Positions 20,454-30,407 of a stretch of 64,000 nucleotides of DNA are shown here, one piece after another (positions within the stretch are counted from its first letter, which is position 1; each line of letters begins with the position of its first letter). The notes under the pieces are model-generated. The model was not told the origin of the DNA, made no database searches, and saw nothing but the letters and a program-made list of their open reading frames with translations. The stretch lies in NCBI RefSeq assembly GCF_010500895.1, contig NZ_JAAAWO010000004.1:1-64000 (forward strand), read 5' to 3'. The stretch is from Alteromonas genovensis. Its GTDB lineage: Bacteria; Pseudomonadota; Gammaproteobacteria; Enterobacterales; Alteromonadaceae. Both the position numbers and the translations under genes were made by a program.

Positions 20454-22985
20454 ATGGACACTTGGATATATAAGGCACCTCTGCGTTGCATCGGTTTTTA
20501 CTGGCGCTCGTGCTGCCTCGTTTTATTGCTTGCTCTAGCATTTTCTGGCAATGCTGTTGAAGGTAATTCAGCACAGCAGGATAGCCAACAAACAAAAGAA
20601 GACAACAAACCGGTAGCCGTGGTGATTCAGAGCGCTACGGAATCTGCTACTCAAAACACTACAGAATCTGCCACTCAATCGGCTGAGCCATTCTCTTCAG
20701 ATAGCGGCTCTACCAACGTTGATGAGACTACTTCTCCTAACGAGGCCCGTACCTTTGACACTATCGTTGTTCCCTATCTTTCAGAGACGATTACGTTAGA
20801 CGGTATCTTAGACGATGAAGCATGGCAGCGGGCTAAGGAAATACCGCTAAATGTAGTGACTCGCCCATTTGAAAACACAGCCCCACCAGTAAAAACCATC
20901 GCCAGAATATTCGAAAATGGCGATATGATTTATATCGCTTTTACTGCATTTGACGATGACCCTTCTGCAATACGCGCATTGTTTCGCGACCGCGATAGCG
21001 TGTGGGATAACGACTTGGTAGGCGTTAAGCTGGATACATTCGGCGATAGTCGTCTCTCTTATCAATTTTTTGTCAACCCTCACGGCATACAAACCGACTC
21101 TATTGAAAACCAAATGACGCGCAGCGAAAGCGCCAGTTGGAATGCAATTTGGGACGCTGAAGCAAAAATCACCGATGAAGGCTATACCGTAGAAATCGCG
21201 CTGCCGTTTCGCATTATGAATTTTCTGGATATTGATGGGCTTAAGCAATGGCGCGCAGAATTTGTCCGCTTTTACCCAAGAGATAACAACCTGCGTATCT
21301 CGAACCGCCCTGTGGATCGCAATAACGCGTGTAGCTTATGCCAAATGGGAAAAATGGAAGGCTTTAGTCGTGCTAAGCAAGGGAAGAACCTCTCAATTAC
21401 TCCCTATGCCGTAGCCGGGGCCGCTCGCAGTAGAACGCCAGCAACCCCAGAGCAATGGGAATACGGCAACAATCAAGAAGTGGGAGTAGATATAAACTGG
21501 GGCATTACCTCTGACATGCTGCTTCAAGCCACGATTAACCCAGACTTTTCACAAGTAGAGGCCGACGCAGGACAGCTTGGGATCAACAACCCTTTTGCAC
21601 TTTTCTTTCCTGAACAACGTCCGTTTTTTGTGGAGAACGCCGACTTTTTCAGCACTCAGTACGACTTGGTGTACACCCGCAACATTGGCGCTCCTGATAT
21701 TGGCAGCAAACTTACTGGCAGAATTAACGACCATACCTTTGGTTTACTGCTGGCAAACGATGAAACTACCACGTTCCTTGTTCCAGGGAATTTGGGCTCA
21801 AGCGTTGCGCAGCTCGAACAAGGCAGTACAAACCTTGCTGCGCGCTATCGCTATGATATTTCCGACACCCTGTCTGTTGGTTCTATATTTACAGGTAGAC
21901 ACGCTGATGAATACCACAACCTAGTCACCGGTGTTGACGTGCGCTATCAAATTACACCTAGTGACACTCTACGTGCGCAATTGCTTCGCTCTGACACCCA
22001 ATACCCTGACGCTCTTGCCTCACAGTTTTGTCGAGGCAGTTGCGAGAATCAAGAAGATGTTACCGAAACTACCTTGAGAACAGACAAACAAGACGCGTTC
22101 TCTGGAAGTACCTACAAGATTGATTACCGCCATGAAGAAAGAGAATGGTATGTCATTGCTAACAGAACCAGCACTCAGTCTGACTTTCGCGCCGACTTGG
22201 GTTTTGAAAGTAATGTAGATAGACACAAATCGGTACTCGGTGGTGGGCTGTTGTGGTGGAAAGATAATGCGTGGTGGAACCGTCTAGAGTTTGGTGGCGA
22301 CTGGGATATCACTCACAATGACAATGGCGAGTTAATAGAACGAGAAGTTCAGGCGCAGATAGAGATGAACGCAGCCTATCAATCGTATTTCAACTTCCAA
22401 TGGGTGAAGCGAGACCGAGTTGGATTACGCCAAAACGGCGCAAGCCTTGCCATCGACGGTAATACCACCCGGTTTACCGAGGAGCAGTTTTCATTCTATT
22501 TTGAAGCGCGACCAAACCGAACCCTGTACTTTGAAAACTTTGCCCGAATAGGCGATAGAATTGATTTACGCAACAATCGCTTGGGCGATCAAATTCTGCT
22601 TGAGCCCCAAATAACTCTGAATATTGGTGAGCATTTAGAAGCCTCAATTAGCCATGAATACAACCGTATTGACGTAAGCAACGAGATGCTGTTTACCGCC
22701 AATTTATCTGATTTTCGAATGAGCTATCAATTTGACGCAAAACAGTTTCTCCGCCTTGCGCTTATTTACTCAGATGTAAGAAGAAACCCCAATAATTATC
22801 TGGTAAATGTAGATGCCAGAGAACGCAATATGGGTACACAGCTAGTGTATTCTTACATGATTAACCCCTTGTCTCGCTTGTTCATTGGCTATGGAGACTC
22901 TGCATTTGCAGATGAAGCAACACCCGGGCTTTTTCGAACAGAGCAAGCTGTGTTTATGAAATTTAGCTACGCGTGGCTGTATTAA
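20454..22985 (+). CDS. DUF5916 outer-surface protein with CBM9-like domain
   Basis: I choose the ATG at 20454 (843 residues). It begins with a signal peptide (MDTWIYKAPLRC... LVLLLALAFSGNAVEG), and a likely promoter lies between it and upstream in-frame ATGs at 20328 and 20397. After a Ser/Thr/Gln-rich stretch with a duplicated ATESATQN-type octapeptide comes a carbohydrate-binding family 9-like domain (ITLDGILDDEAWQRAKEIPL) and then a long DUF5916 region. That region has many alternating beta strands (INPDFSQVEADAGQLG, NPFALFFPEQRPFFVE) and ends in a terminal aromatic (FSYAWLY), as in outer-membrane beta-barrels. Members of this family are common in marine Gammaproteobacteria and Bacteroidetes. 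The function is not established, and a role in binding or uptake of polymers is inference. Confidence 0.85.
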   Translation: MDTWIYKAPLRCIGFYWRSCCLVLLLALAFSGNAVEGNSAQQDSQQTKEDNKPVAVVIQSATESATQNTTESATQSAEPFSSDSGSTNVDETTSPNEARTFDTIVVPYLSETITLDGILDDEAWQRAKEIPLNVVTRPFENTAPPVKTIARIFENGDMIYIAFTAFDDDPSAIRALFRDRDSVWDNDLVGVKLDTFGDSRLSYQFFVNPHGIQTDSIENQMTRSESASWNAIWDAEAKITDEGYTVEIALPFRIMNFLDIDGLKQWRAEFVRFYPRDNNLRISNRPVDRNNACSLCQMGKMEGFSRAKQGKNLSITPYAVAGAARSRTPATPEQWEYGNNQEVGVDINWGITSDMLLQATINPDFSQVEADAGQLGINNPFALFFPEQRPFFVENADFFSTQYDLVYTRNIGAPDIGSKLTGRINDHTFGLLLANDETTTFLVPGNLGSSVAQLEQGSTNLAARYRYDISDTLSVGSIFTGRHADEYHNLVTGVDVRYQITPSDTLRAQLLRSDTQYPDALASQFCRGSCENQEDVTETTLRTDKQDAFSGSTYKIDYRHEEREWYVIANRTSTQSDFRADLGFESNVDRHKSVLGGGLLWWKDNAWWNRLEFGGDWDITHNDNGELIEREVQAQIEMNAAYQSYFNFQWVKRDRVGLRQNGASLAIDGNTTRFTEEQFSFYFEARPNRTLYFENFARIGDRIDLRNNRLGDQILLEPQITLNIGEHLEASISHEYNRIDVSNEMLFTANLSDFRMSYQFDAKQFLRLALIYSDVRRNPNNYLVNVDARERNMGTQLVYSYMINPLSRLFIGYGDSAFADEATPGLFRTEQAVFMKFSYAWLY

Positions 22986-23011
22986 CGTTATCGATATGAA
23001 CTGCTCTGGGC

Positions 23012-23638
23012 TTAATCTTTATAACCTAGGGCAGTAAGTGTTGTTTCGACTTTTTCCCTGTGCTGCTTTTGCCACTGAGCTAACGACATTGACGAATCTT
23101 TGTCTGCCCGCGCTTTTGCGATGCTAAAGGCCTCTTCTGATTCAGCGCGTGGAATAACCGCGATACCTTCTTCATCAGCCACAATGATATCGCCAGCATT
23201 AACGGTAACACCGCCACACACAATAGGCTCATTGAGTGGCGCTATACATTTCTTGGCGCCTGGCTTTGGCACAACTCCACGCCCAAAAACTGGAAACTTA
23301 TTTTCCCTCGTCTCTGCAATATCTCTAATCACGCCATCGATGACAAAGCCAGCAATACCTCTTTCTTGGGCGATAGCGCACACATTCCCACCTGCCACAG
23401 CAAATTGATCATCGGCTTGAACCACAATTATATCGCCAGGTTGGGCGCGGTAAATTGCAGCATGCAGCATAAGGTGATCGCCCGGAGCACATTTTACCGT
23501 AAAGGCAGGCCCTGCAATGCGACCCATTCCATCCCATAACGGCTTTATCTCGTAGCCCATAAATTGGTCCCGCGAGAGTGCATCGGCATATTCGCAGGGC
23601 GAGACTGAGGCAAATAGTGCTGAGTTGAATGGCTTCAT
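23012..23638 (-). CDS. RraA-family protein (4-hydroxy-4-methyl-2-oxoglutarate aldolase-like)
   Basis: The start is the ATG at 23638 (208 residues), preceded by GAGG; the frame is open to 23659. The RraA fold includes 4-hydroxy-4-methyl-2-oxoglutarate aldolases, oxaloacetate decarboxylases and the RNase E inhibitor RraA. The substrate-site segments seen here are GDIIVVQADDQFAVAGGNVCAIAQ, in which glycines and the acidic residue are typical, IDGVIRDIAET (with the Arg-Asp pair of the metal site) and GDIIVADEEGIAVIP. The intact Arg-Asp pair favours an aldolase or decarboxylase over pure RraA function. It is a single gene, convergent with the DUF5916 gene. Confidence 0.8.
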   Translation of the reverse strand: MKPFNSALFASVSPCEYADALSRDQFMGYEIKPLWDGMGRIAGPAFTVKCAPGDHLMLHAAIYRAQPGDIIVVQADDQFAVAGGNVCAIAQERGIAGFVIDGVIRDIAETRENKFPVFGRGVVPKPGAKKCIAPLNEPIVCGGVTVNAGDIIVADEEGIAVIPRAESEEAFSIAKARADKDSSMSLAQWQKQHREKVETTLTALGYKD

Positions 23639-23985
23639 GATATGTCCTCGATTAAGCAAACTGATGAGCGTGCAAGCTCTAACTCATTAAGTTCTAACTA
23701 GGCATCCACTATAACCAATTAGCCATTACAAGTTGTTACAACCTGTGTATTTTCACTATAAATACTTTTGCTAATGGTACCTTCATGCTAAAAGATGCTT
23801 CAAACCTCTAATAAGTGAGCGGTTTTTCCTTTTTTGAATAGGATTAATAGCCACACAAAACAACGGCACAGCATCGCCATTACATAGCTTTACATTGTAT
23901 AGCGCTTAATAAAGTAGGCCTACAACACGTAGAGAAAGGTAATACAAAGCAGTGCTACATTTTAATAAGAAGGACATAGCAAAAG
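23639..23985. other. Divergent intergenic region upstream of the M13 peptidase
   Basis: This 347-nt gap contains no open reading frame with coding character. A possible plus-strand promoter is TTGTTA (23733-23738) with TATAAA 18 bp downstream (23757-23762), about 220 nt before the peptidase. I see no repeat or strong hairpin. Confidence 0.35.
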
Positions 23986-26043
23986 ATGTTACGTAACGTA
24001 TTAAGCTTAAGTGTTGCACTTGCATTAGCGGCATGTAGCCCGCAAAACACGGTACCAGAAACCGATATCGTTGCCGAAGTACAAAATGAAACGCTGTCTT
24101 CGGGGATCATCACTGAAAATATGGACCTGAGTGTCAGCCCTGGCGATGACTTTTTTCAATATGTAAACGGGAAATGGTTCGATACTTTCGAGATCCCTGC
24201 CGATAAATCTAGCTATGGCGCCTTCGTTATATTACGAGATGAAGCACAAGACCATGTGATGGACATTATAAAGTCATCGGCAGAAGGCGACTTCAAAGCG
24301 GGTAGCGACGAGCAAAAAGTCGGTGATTTCTATCGCGCCTATATGGATGTTGACACCCGAGACTCACTGGGTGTCACACCGCTTACCCCTGAGTTAGATA
24401 AAATTGCGAACATCGAAAATTATTCAGATCTTGCGGCCTATTTTGCCTATGCGGCTCGGTATGGTTACGGCGCGCCGTTTAGCCTTACTCAATATCCCGA
24501 TTTAAAATCGCCACAACAGTACCTTATGTATACCTGGCAATCGGGGCTTGGGCTACCAGAGCGCGAATACTATTTCAAAGACGATGAAACCTCGCAGACT
24601 GTGCGTGATGCCTATGTAAAACATATTCAAACTATGTTCGAACTGGCCGATTTCAACGCACCACAACAAAGCGCGCAAATGTTATTTGAGCTAGAAACTC
24701 GTATTGCAAAGTTACATATGAAGAAAGAGCAAGCGAGAAACTTCGCGGCCAATTACAATAAGTTGACCATTGAAGAGCTTGGCGAACTCATGCCTAACTT
24801 TGACTGGTCGAGCTATTTAGAAAGCGCTGATATAAGCGACATTGAGGCATTGGGAATTTTGCAAAAAGACTATATGCAAAATATCGATGGTGTTATTCAG
24901 CAAACCTCTATTGATGATTGGAAAACCTTTCTGCAGTGGGGACTGCTCAATGCATCAGCAAGTCGATTGAATAGTGAGCTTGATGAAGCAAACTTCAACT
25001 TTTACAGCAAAACACTTCGCGGCGTTGAAGAACAGCAGCCTCAGTGGCGACGTGCAGTAAACTTATCGAATGCCCATGTGGGTGAGCTAATTGGCAAGGT
25101 CTATGTGAAACAGCACTTTCCGCCTGAAGCCAAAGAACGCATGATGGAAATGGTGAACAACCTACTTCTTGCCTATAAAAGTAGTATTGAAAACCTTGAG
25201 TGGATGACTGATGAAACTCGCGAACAAGCCCTCGATAAATTATCAAAATTTACCGTGAAAATTGGCTATCCAGATCAGTGGAAGGACTATTCAGCACTTA
25301 CGGTAAAAGCCGGTGACCTATTTGGCAACTTAAAGCGCTCTTCTGATGTACTTTATGAAGAGATGTTGAAGAAACAGGGCGGCCCGGTATGGACTCACGA
25401 GTGGGGTATGACGCCGCAAACCGTGAATGCTTATTACAATCCGCCGCTAAATGAAATTGTATTTCCTGCAGCAATTCTTCAGCCGCCATTTTTTGATATG
25501 AATGCTGAAGACGCCGTTAATTATGGTGGAATTGGTGCAGTTATAGGTCATGAAATTGGCCACGGATTTGACGATGCAGGCTCAACATTTGATGGCGATG
25601 GTGTGTTGCGCAACTGGTGGACCGATAAAGACCGCTCAGAGTTTGAAGCCCGCACAACCAACCTTATTGAACAATATAACGAGTTTGAAGTGCTGCCTGA
25701 TGTGCATGTTAATGGCGAATATACCCTTGGCGAAAATATTGGCGATCTGGGTGGAATAAGTATTGCCCTTAAAGCCTATCACCTGTCTTTAGATGGCGAA
25801 GAAGCACCTGTTTTAGACGGTTTTACCGGCGACCAGCGTGTGTTTTTAGGGTATGGCCAAGTGTGGGCAAGTAAGTACCGCGACGAAGCGTTGCGAAGCC
25901 AAGTTCAAACCGATACCCATTCACCGGCTCAGTTTCGTACTAACGGCGCGGTTCGGAATGTACCTGCCTTCTACGAAGCATTTAACGTAACCGAAGAAGA
26001 CGCACTGTATCTTGCACCAGCAGACCGCGTGAAAATTTGGTAA
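23986..26043 (+). CDS. pepO: M13-family zinc metallopeptidase, lipoprotein (PepO/neprilysin type)
   Basis: M13 peptidases are gluzincins that cut small peptides. The 685-residue product starts with a lipoprotein signal (MLRNVLSLSVALALAAC, lipobox Cys17), so it is probably anchored in the periplasm or outer membrane. The zinc motif HEIGH is at residues 522-526 (GHEIGHGFDDAGS). The third ligand is Glu583 in GENIGDLGG, with Asp587. The substrate-binding NAYY is present as VNAYYNPP, and the C-terminal region has FRTNGAVRN with the conserved Arg. AAGAAGGA precedes the ATG. It is monocistronic with a strong terminator. Confidence 0.93.
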   Translation: MLRNVLSLSVALALAACSPQNTVPETDIVAEVQNETLSSGIITENMDLSVSPGDDFFQYVNGKWFDTFEIPADKSSYGAFVILRDEAQDHVMDIIKSSAEGDFKAGSDEQKVGDFYRAYMDVDTRDSLGVTPLTPELDKIANIENYSDLAAYFAYAARYGYGAPFSLTQYPDLKSPQQYLMYTWQSGLGLPEREYYFKDDETSQTVRDAYVKHIQTMFELADFNAPQQSAQMLFELETRIAKLHMKKEQARNFAANYNKLTIEELGELMPNFDWSSYLESADISDIEALGILQKDYMQNIDGVIQQTSIDDWKTFLQWGLLNASASRLNSELDEANFNFYSKTLRGVEEQQPQWRRAVNLSNAHVGELIGKVYVKQHFPPEAKERMMEMVNNLLLAYKSSIENLEWMTDETREQALDKLSKFTVKIGYPDQWKDYSALTVKAGDLFGNLKRSSDVLYEEMLKKQGGPVWTHEWGMTPQTVNAYYNPPLNEIVFPAAILQPPFFDMNAEDAVNYGGIGAVIGHEIGHGFDDAGSTFDGDGVLRNWWTDKDRSEFEARTTNLIEQYNEFEVLPDVHVNGEYTLGENIGDLGGISIALKAYHLSLDGEEAPVLDGFTGDQRVFLGYGQVWASKYRDEALRSQVQTDTHSPAQFRTNGAVRNVPAFYEAFNVTEEDALYLAPADRVKIW

Positions 26044-26057
26044 GCATTATACCAATT

Positions 26058-26094
26058 AAAAAGGGGCGCCTGTCTTCACAGGCGCCCCTTTTTT
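26058..26094. terminator. Bidirectional terminator between pepO and dbpA
   Basis: The arms AAGGGGCGCCTGT and ACAGGCGCCCCTT (26061-26090) form a perfect 13-bp stem with a CTTC loop. Ts follow on the plus strand and the mirrored A-tract gives a T-tract on the minus strand. The dbpA stop codon is about 55 nt away. Confidence 0.9.
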
Positions 26095-26148
26095 CTCACT
26101 CTTGTTTTAACTTGCTTGAGCTTTGTCCATCACTTTTCCATTACAGCG

Positions 26149-27528
26149 TTATAGCTTTTTAGCTCTAATGCGCTTGCCCTTTATTTTGCCTTCGCGAAAT
26201 TGGGTCATTGCACGCTTCACGCTGCGCTGCTTCACTGCGACAAAACTTGCGCTATTTTGTACCGCAATTTTACCTATATCATCACCTGGAATACCTGCAT
26301 CTTTGGTTAATGCACCAAGGAGGTCGCCAGGGCGAAGCTTTTGTTTCTTACCCGCGCTAAGTGACAGGCAGGTAAACTCTGGCTGGGTAATTTTGTTTTT
26401 ATGAAAACGAAGACTTTGCGCGCCTTTAAGGGGGATGTCTTCTTGCTGCAGCACCTCAATTTTTCGTAGCGAGTTCTCTTCATCATCGCTAATTAGCGTA
26501 ATGGCCATGCCCTCTGCCCCTGCTCGTGCAGTGCGGCCAATTCTGTGAATATGCACTTCTGGCTCTTCACTTACGGTGTAGTTAATGACACACGCGATAT
26601 CATCAATATCCAGTCCTCTGGCAGCCACATCGGTAGCAACTAAAACCTGCAGTGAATCACTGGCGAACTGCATAAGTACAGCGGTGCGCTCATGCTGTTC
26701 CATATCACCTTTTAGGCCTGCTGCACTGAAACCTTCTTCTACAAGCTCCTCTACCACTTCAGCTACCTGAACCTTGCGATTACAAAACACAATGGCGTTT
26801 TTAGGCTGGTAATGAGTCAGCACCGCTTTTAGGGCTTGAACCCGAGTGTGCTCTAGCACGTTGTAACCAAGCTGCGTGATTGCTGGCTTGTTGTCTTGAG
26901 ATTCCACTTTGCACGACACAGGGTCTCGTAAATACTGATTAGCTACACGCTCAATTTGTTCAGTAAAGGTGGCAGAAAACAACAGTGTCTGTACCTTAGA
27001 TGACATAGGAGAGAAAATAACGCGCAAGTCATCCTCAAAGCCCATATCCAACATTCTGTCAGCTTCATCAAGCACACGAAAACGCACATTTTTTAGTGTA
27101 ATTCGACGTTTTTCTACGTGATCCATAATTCGCCCTGGCGTACCCACGATAACGTGCGGACTGTGTTTAAGGGACTGAATTTGCGGCCCCATGGGTTTAC
27201 CGCCACATAGAGTTGTCACTTTCACGTTACCAATTTGCTTTGCCGCCTGCCTAAACTGCTCTGCGACCTGATCGGCTAACTCTCGCGTTGGGCATAAGAC
27301 TAATGCTTGAGTAGTAAAGTCATTAACATCAATGTTTTCCAGCACAGGAATAACAAAACACAGGGTTTTGCCACTGCCCGTTTGCGCTTGGCCAATAATA
27401 TCCCTGCCTTGTAAGGCACTAGGTAAAGACTGCGCTTGAATAGGCGACAGTTGGTGAATGCCTTGAGCGTCTAGCGCTTTTACAACTGCGGGGTTTATAT
27501 CAAGGTCTTTAATCGTTTCAACTGTCAT
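26149..27528 (-). CDS. dbpA: ATP-dependent RNA helicase DbpA
   Basis: DbpA is a DEAD-box helicase that recognises hairpin 92 of 23S rRNA and helps large-subunit assembly. From the ATG at 27528 the product has 459 residues (the frame is open to a TTG at 27540). Motifs in order are a Q-motif (NPAVVKALDAQGIHQLSPIQ), Walker A AQTGSGKT, DEAD in VLDEADRMLDMGF, LLFSATF and HRIGRTARAG. The C-terminal 75 residues form the DbpA RNA-binding domain, rich in Lys and Arg at the end (KGKRIRAKKL), which distinguishes it from other DEAD-box proteins. It is a single gene. Confidence 0.92.
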   Translation of the reverse strand: MTVETIKDLDINPAVVKALDAQGIHQLSPIQAQSLPSALQGRDIIGQAQTGSGKTLCFVIPVLENIDVNDFTTQALVLCPTRELADQVAEQFRQAAKQIGNVKVTTLCGGKPMGPQIQSLKHSPHVIVGTPGRIMDHVEKRRITLKNVRFRVLDEADRMLDMGFEDDLRVIFSPMSSKVQTLLFSATFTEQIERVANQYLRDPVSCKVESQDNKPAITQLGYNVLEHTRVQALKAVLTHYQPKNAIVFCNRKVQVAEVVEELVEEGFSAAGLKGDMEQHERTAVLMQFASDSLQVLVATDVAARGLDIDDIACVINYTVSEEPEVHIHRIGRTARAGAEGMAITLISDDEENSLRKIEVLQQEDIPLKGAQSLRFHKNKITQPEFTCLSLSAGKKQKLRPGDLLGALTKDAGIPGDDIGKIAVQNSASFVAVKQRSVKRAMTQFREGKIKGKRIRAKKL

Positions 27529-27800
27529 TATTCTATCCAATGGGGAGATTCAAAGGCCCTATTTAACGTTTTTACCACTCGCTAGTGGCATTCTTACTGA
27601 CCATTAGCGGTAATTAGGAGGTAAAAACGGAAGGCCCATGATAATTTAAAAACACGCGAGCGGTTTTTCAATAACCGTTTTCATAACAGCTTTTATAACT
27701 GCTACTACCACTGTTTCTTAAACAGGTAGTACTATTACCAAGGTCGCGTGTTTAAGTATAAAAAGAAATTGTCGCTATAGCGCAAATATTACGCTAAGTG

Positions 27801-28850
27801 CTACGCCGACTGGAAAGCTGATTTAAGCTTCCACTGCAGTGTTTGACCCGCGTAAAACGGTACCATATCAGTGCCATCGGCCAAGGTCACTTGCTCGGGT
27901 ACATCCCAATTTTCTTTCACTAAGGTCATCGTTGTTGTGTTGCGAGGCAAACCATAAAAGTCTGCACCATAGTGGCTGGCGAATCCTTCAAGCTTGTCTA
28001 GTGCTCCTAGCTGCTCGAACACTTCAGCATATAGCTCTATGGCAGACCACGCGCTGTAACACCCTGCACAACCACACGCATTCTCTTTTTTGTGTTTGGC
28101 ATGAGGCGCTGAATCGGTGCCTAGGAAAAACTTCTTGTTCCCGCTGGCGACCATATCTCTTAGCGCTTTCTGGTGGGTGTTTCGCTTTAATACGGGTAAA
28201 CAATAATTATGTGGACGCACACCGCCTACTAATAAATCGTTGCGGTTAAGTAATAAATGCTGAGGCGTAATAGTCGCGGCCACAAATTCATTGGACTGCG
28301 CCACAAATTCTGCAGCGTTTGCTGTAGTAATATGTTCAAACACCACTTTTAACTCAGGGAAAGCAGCGGTAATTTGAGTTAAATGGGTATCGATAAACAC
28401 CTTTTCACGGTCAAAAATATCAATGTGATTTTCTGTCACTTCTCCGTGAATAAGTAGCAGTAAACCTTGCTTCTGCATGGCTTCAAATACGGGATACAAG
28501 GCTTTAATCCCTTTCACTGCAGCATCGGAGTTAGTGGTGGCTCCAGCGGGGTAAAGCTTACACGCAGTTACCCCTGCATTTTTCGCATCGACAATATCTT
28601 GTGGTGATGTTTCGTTAGTGAGAAACAGTGTCATTAGAGGTTCAAAGCTACTGCCGGCAGGACGCGCTGCATCAATACGCGCTTTGTAGTCCATCGCCAT
28701 TGTAGCATTAACCACTGGGGGCACTAAATTAGGCATTACAATGGCGCGCTGAAAACATCGTGCCGTAGCAGGAACAGTTTCAGCTAGCATCTCATTATCA
28801 CGGAAGTGAAGATGCCAATCGTCAGGAGTAGTGATGGTTAACGTTTGCAT
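27801..28850 (-). CDS. pyrC: Dihydroorotase
   Basis: This enzyme closes carbamoyl aspartate to dihydroorotate in pyrimidine synthesis. From the ATG at 28850 the product has 349 residues (E. coli PyrC 348); an in-frame ATG five codons upstream is less well placed. The binuclear zinc ligands are visible: HLH in DDWHLHFRD, the lysine that becomes carbamylated in [12 protein letters not shown], His in LLIHGEV and EHITT, and the catalytic Asp in LGTDSAPH. It is the short, class II type. The 272-nt interval to dbpA holds a TACTACC...GGTAGTA hairpin near 27701-27731 with a bulge and no T-tract. Confidence 0.95.
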   Translation of the reverse strand: MQTLTITTPDDWHLHFRDNEMLAETVPATARCFQRAIVMPNLVPPVVNATMAMDYKARIDAARPAGSSFEPLMTLFLTNETSPQDIVDAKNAGVTACKLYPAGATTNSDAAVKGIKALYPVFEAMQKQGLLLLIHGEVTENHIDIFDREKVFIDTHLTQITAAFPELKVVFEHITTANAAEFVAQSNEFVAATITPQHLLLNRNDLLVGGVRPHNYCLPVLKRNTHQKALRDMVASGNKKFFLGTDSAPHAKHKKENACGCAGCYSAWSAIELYAEVFEQLGALDKLEGFASHYGADFYGLPRNTTTMTLVKENWDVPEQVTLADGTDMVPFYAGQTLQWKLKSAFQSA

Positions 28851-29025
28851 GCCTAATTCTCTCATTACTTTTCAGGATTTTGGTATTACTACAATTTACT
28901 GAGTACTTAAATTTTCTATGCACTGAGGTCTTTATGTCATAAAACCCTCAGCGCTAAATGCACATACATAAGAGCTCGGTCATAAGCGCTCTAACGTGCT
29001 TTGCGCCAGTGGTAAAATGTATTAT

Positions 29026-29583
29026 CTATGACTTTTTCGTGTATGCCGCAATAATAACGATGCGGGTGCCGTTGACCTTGCCTTCAATATGTAACGGGTT
29101 ATCACAAAGGCTGATCCCCCTTACCGGTGTACCCCGCTTCGCAGTAAACCCAGCACCTTTAACGTTTAGGTCTTTAACAAGATGTACGTTATCGCCGGTT
29201 TCAAGCGCAGTGCCATTACTATCTAATGTGGCATCGCGCTCTATAAGGCCAGCTTCGGCCCAGGTCATAGCACCGTCATCGAGGTACATCATATCTAGTG
29301 CATCTTGCGCCCACGCTTCGGTGCTTAATCGAGACAACAATCTATAGGCAACCACCTGCACCGCAAGCGTTGTCGACCACATAGCATCGTTAAGGCAGCG
29401 CCAGTGCACGGGGTTAAGTTCTGCTTCACCCTCTAACTGAGCACGGCAAGTATCGCAGGTTAAAATAGCGCACCCTGCGGTGTCGTCTGGTGATTCAGGT
29501 ACCATGTAAACCTCAGTATCAGAGGTGGATTTACATAGTTCGCAAGCATGATCAGCTCTGGTTATAACGGCGTCTTGAAGCAC
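29026..29583 (-). CDS. PhnA/YjdM domain protein with N-terminal zinc-finger extension
   Basis: The C-terminal 70 residues match the PhnA/YjdM domain (DSNGTALETGDNVHLVKDL, then VKGAGFTAKRGTPV and HIEGKVNGTRIVI). The N-terminal part has two CxxC pairs (CELCKST and CDTCRAQ, the first after ADHA), which look like a zinc ribbon, and a helical middle segment. The 185-residue length exceeds E. coli YjdM (about 110). Despite the old phosphonoacetate-hydrolase label on PhnA, the function of this family is not established. It starts at GTG 29583, because an in-frame stop lies two codons upstream. Confidence 0.85.
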   Translation of the reverse strand: MLQDAVITRADHACELCKSTSDTEVYMVPESPDDTAGCAILTCDTCRAQLEGEAELNPVHWRCLNDAMWSTTLAVQVVAYRLLSRLSTEAWAQDALDMMYLDDGAMTWAEAGLIERDATLDSNGTALETGDNVHLVKDLNVKGAGFTAKRGTPVRGISLCDNPLHIEGKVNGTRIVIIAAYTKKS

Positions 29584-29712
29584 AATTTACATCTCAAAAA
29601 TAAACTGTGTGCAATAATAGCATAAATTGCTCATCAACACGCCCTCTCTCGAGGTGAACTTCAACAGGTCCTTTTAGCGTTATTTTCTAAAGTTGTTGTC
29701 TAACGTTACCCC

Positions 29713-30249
29713 CTAAAGTGCTGTATTTTGATCTACCCATATGAGTTTGTCGGTGTCGTAGCCCGCATTTTCAGCAAACGTCATTAGTTCTGCGATGGTC
29801 GCATCTGGCAATGTTTTCGTTCTCGCTAGCAACCATAGATATTCTCTATCTGGGCCGGTTACTAATGCGTATTGATAATTTTCCTTATCAAGCTTCATCA
29901 CGATATAGCTGGCGTAAAATGGCCCAAAAAATGACACTTTAAGGTGTGCTGTGGTGGGCTCATCGACAAAATAAGCGGTACCCTCTGCCTCCTCCCATTC
30001 ACCAGCGTCTTCCGAATAACCGCGGTTGATAACCTTCACGCCATCATCATCTCTCATAGAGTAAGTAGCCGTAACACGGGAAAGCCCTTCTTCGAAACTA
30101 TGATCATAACGGGCAAGCTCATACCACTGCCCAAGGTACTTGTTGAGATTAAAACCGGTGATGGGCTTCACGCCATCGGGTACGCTTGTGCAGCTCGATA
30201 GCAGCACGCAAAGAAAGGTAACAAGTGTTAGTTTTTGTAGAAAGCGCAT
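29713..30249 (-). CDS. blc: Outer-membrane lipocalin Blc
   Basis: Blc is a lipoprotein lipocalin that binds lysophospholipids and fatty acids at the outer membrane. The 178-residue product has a lipoprotein signal (MRFLQKLTLVTFLCVLLSSC, lipobox Cys20), the lipocalin GxW motif (YLGQWYELARYDHSFEEGL), beta strands with AHLKVSFFGPFYASYIVM, and the third lipocalin region LLARTKTLPD. Length and order match E. coli Blc (177). It is a single gene, divergent from the aldo/keto reductase gene. Confidence 0.93.
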   Translation of the reverse strand: MRFLQKLTLVTFLCVLLSSCTSVPDGVKPITGFNLNKYLGQWYELARYDHSFEEGLSRVTATYSMRDDDGVKVINRGYSEDAGEWEEAEGTAYFVDEPTTAHLKVSFFGPFYASYIVMKLDKENYQYALVTGPDREYLWLLARTKTLPDATIAELMTFAENAGYDTDKLIWVDQNTAL

Positions 30250-30407
30250 ACTAATTTCCTAATTTCATACGTATTCATAGCATTAGCTTTAATGCCGTCA
30301 CTTTATTTATTGATACGTCGCTTTTAAAAGGCCTGCAACAGCGATATTGTAACTGATGCGACACAGTCTATACGTCACAGCTTTTTTGAAGAACACCTTT
30401 TTCTAAG

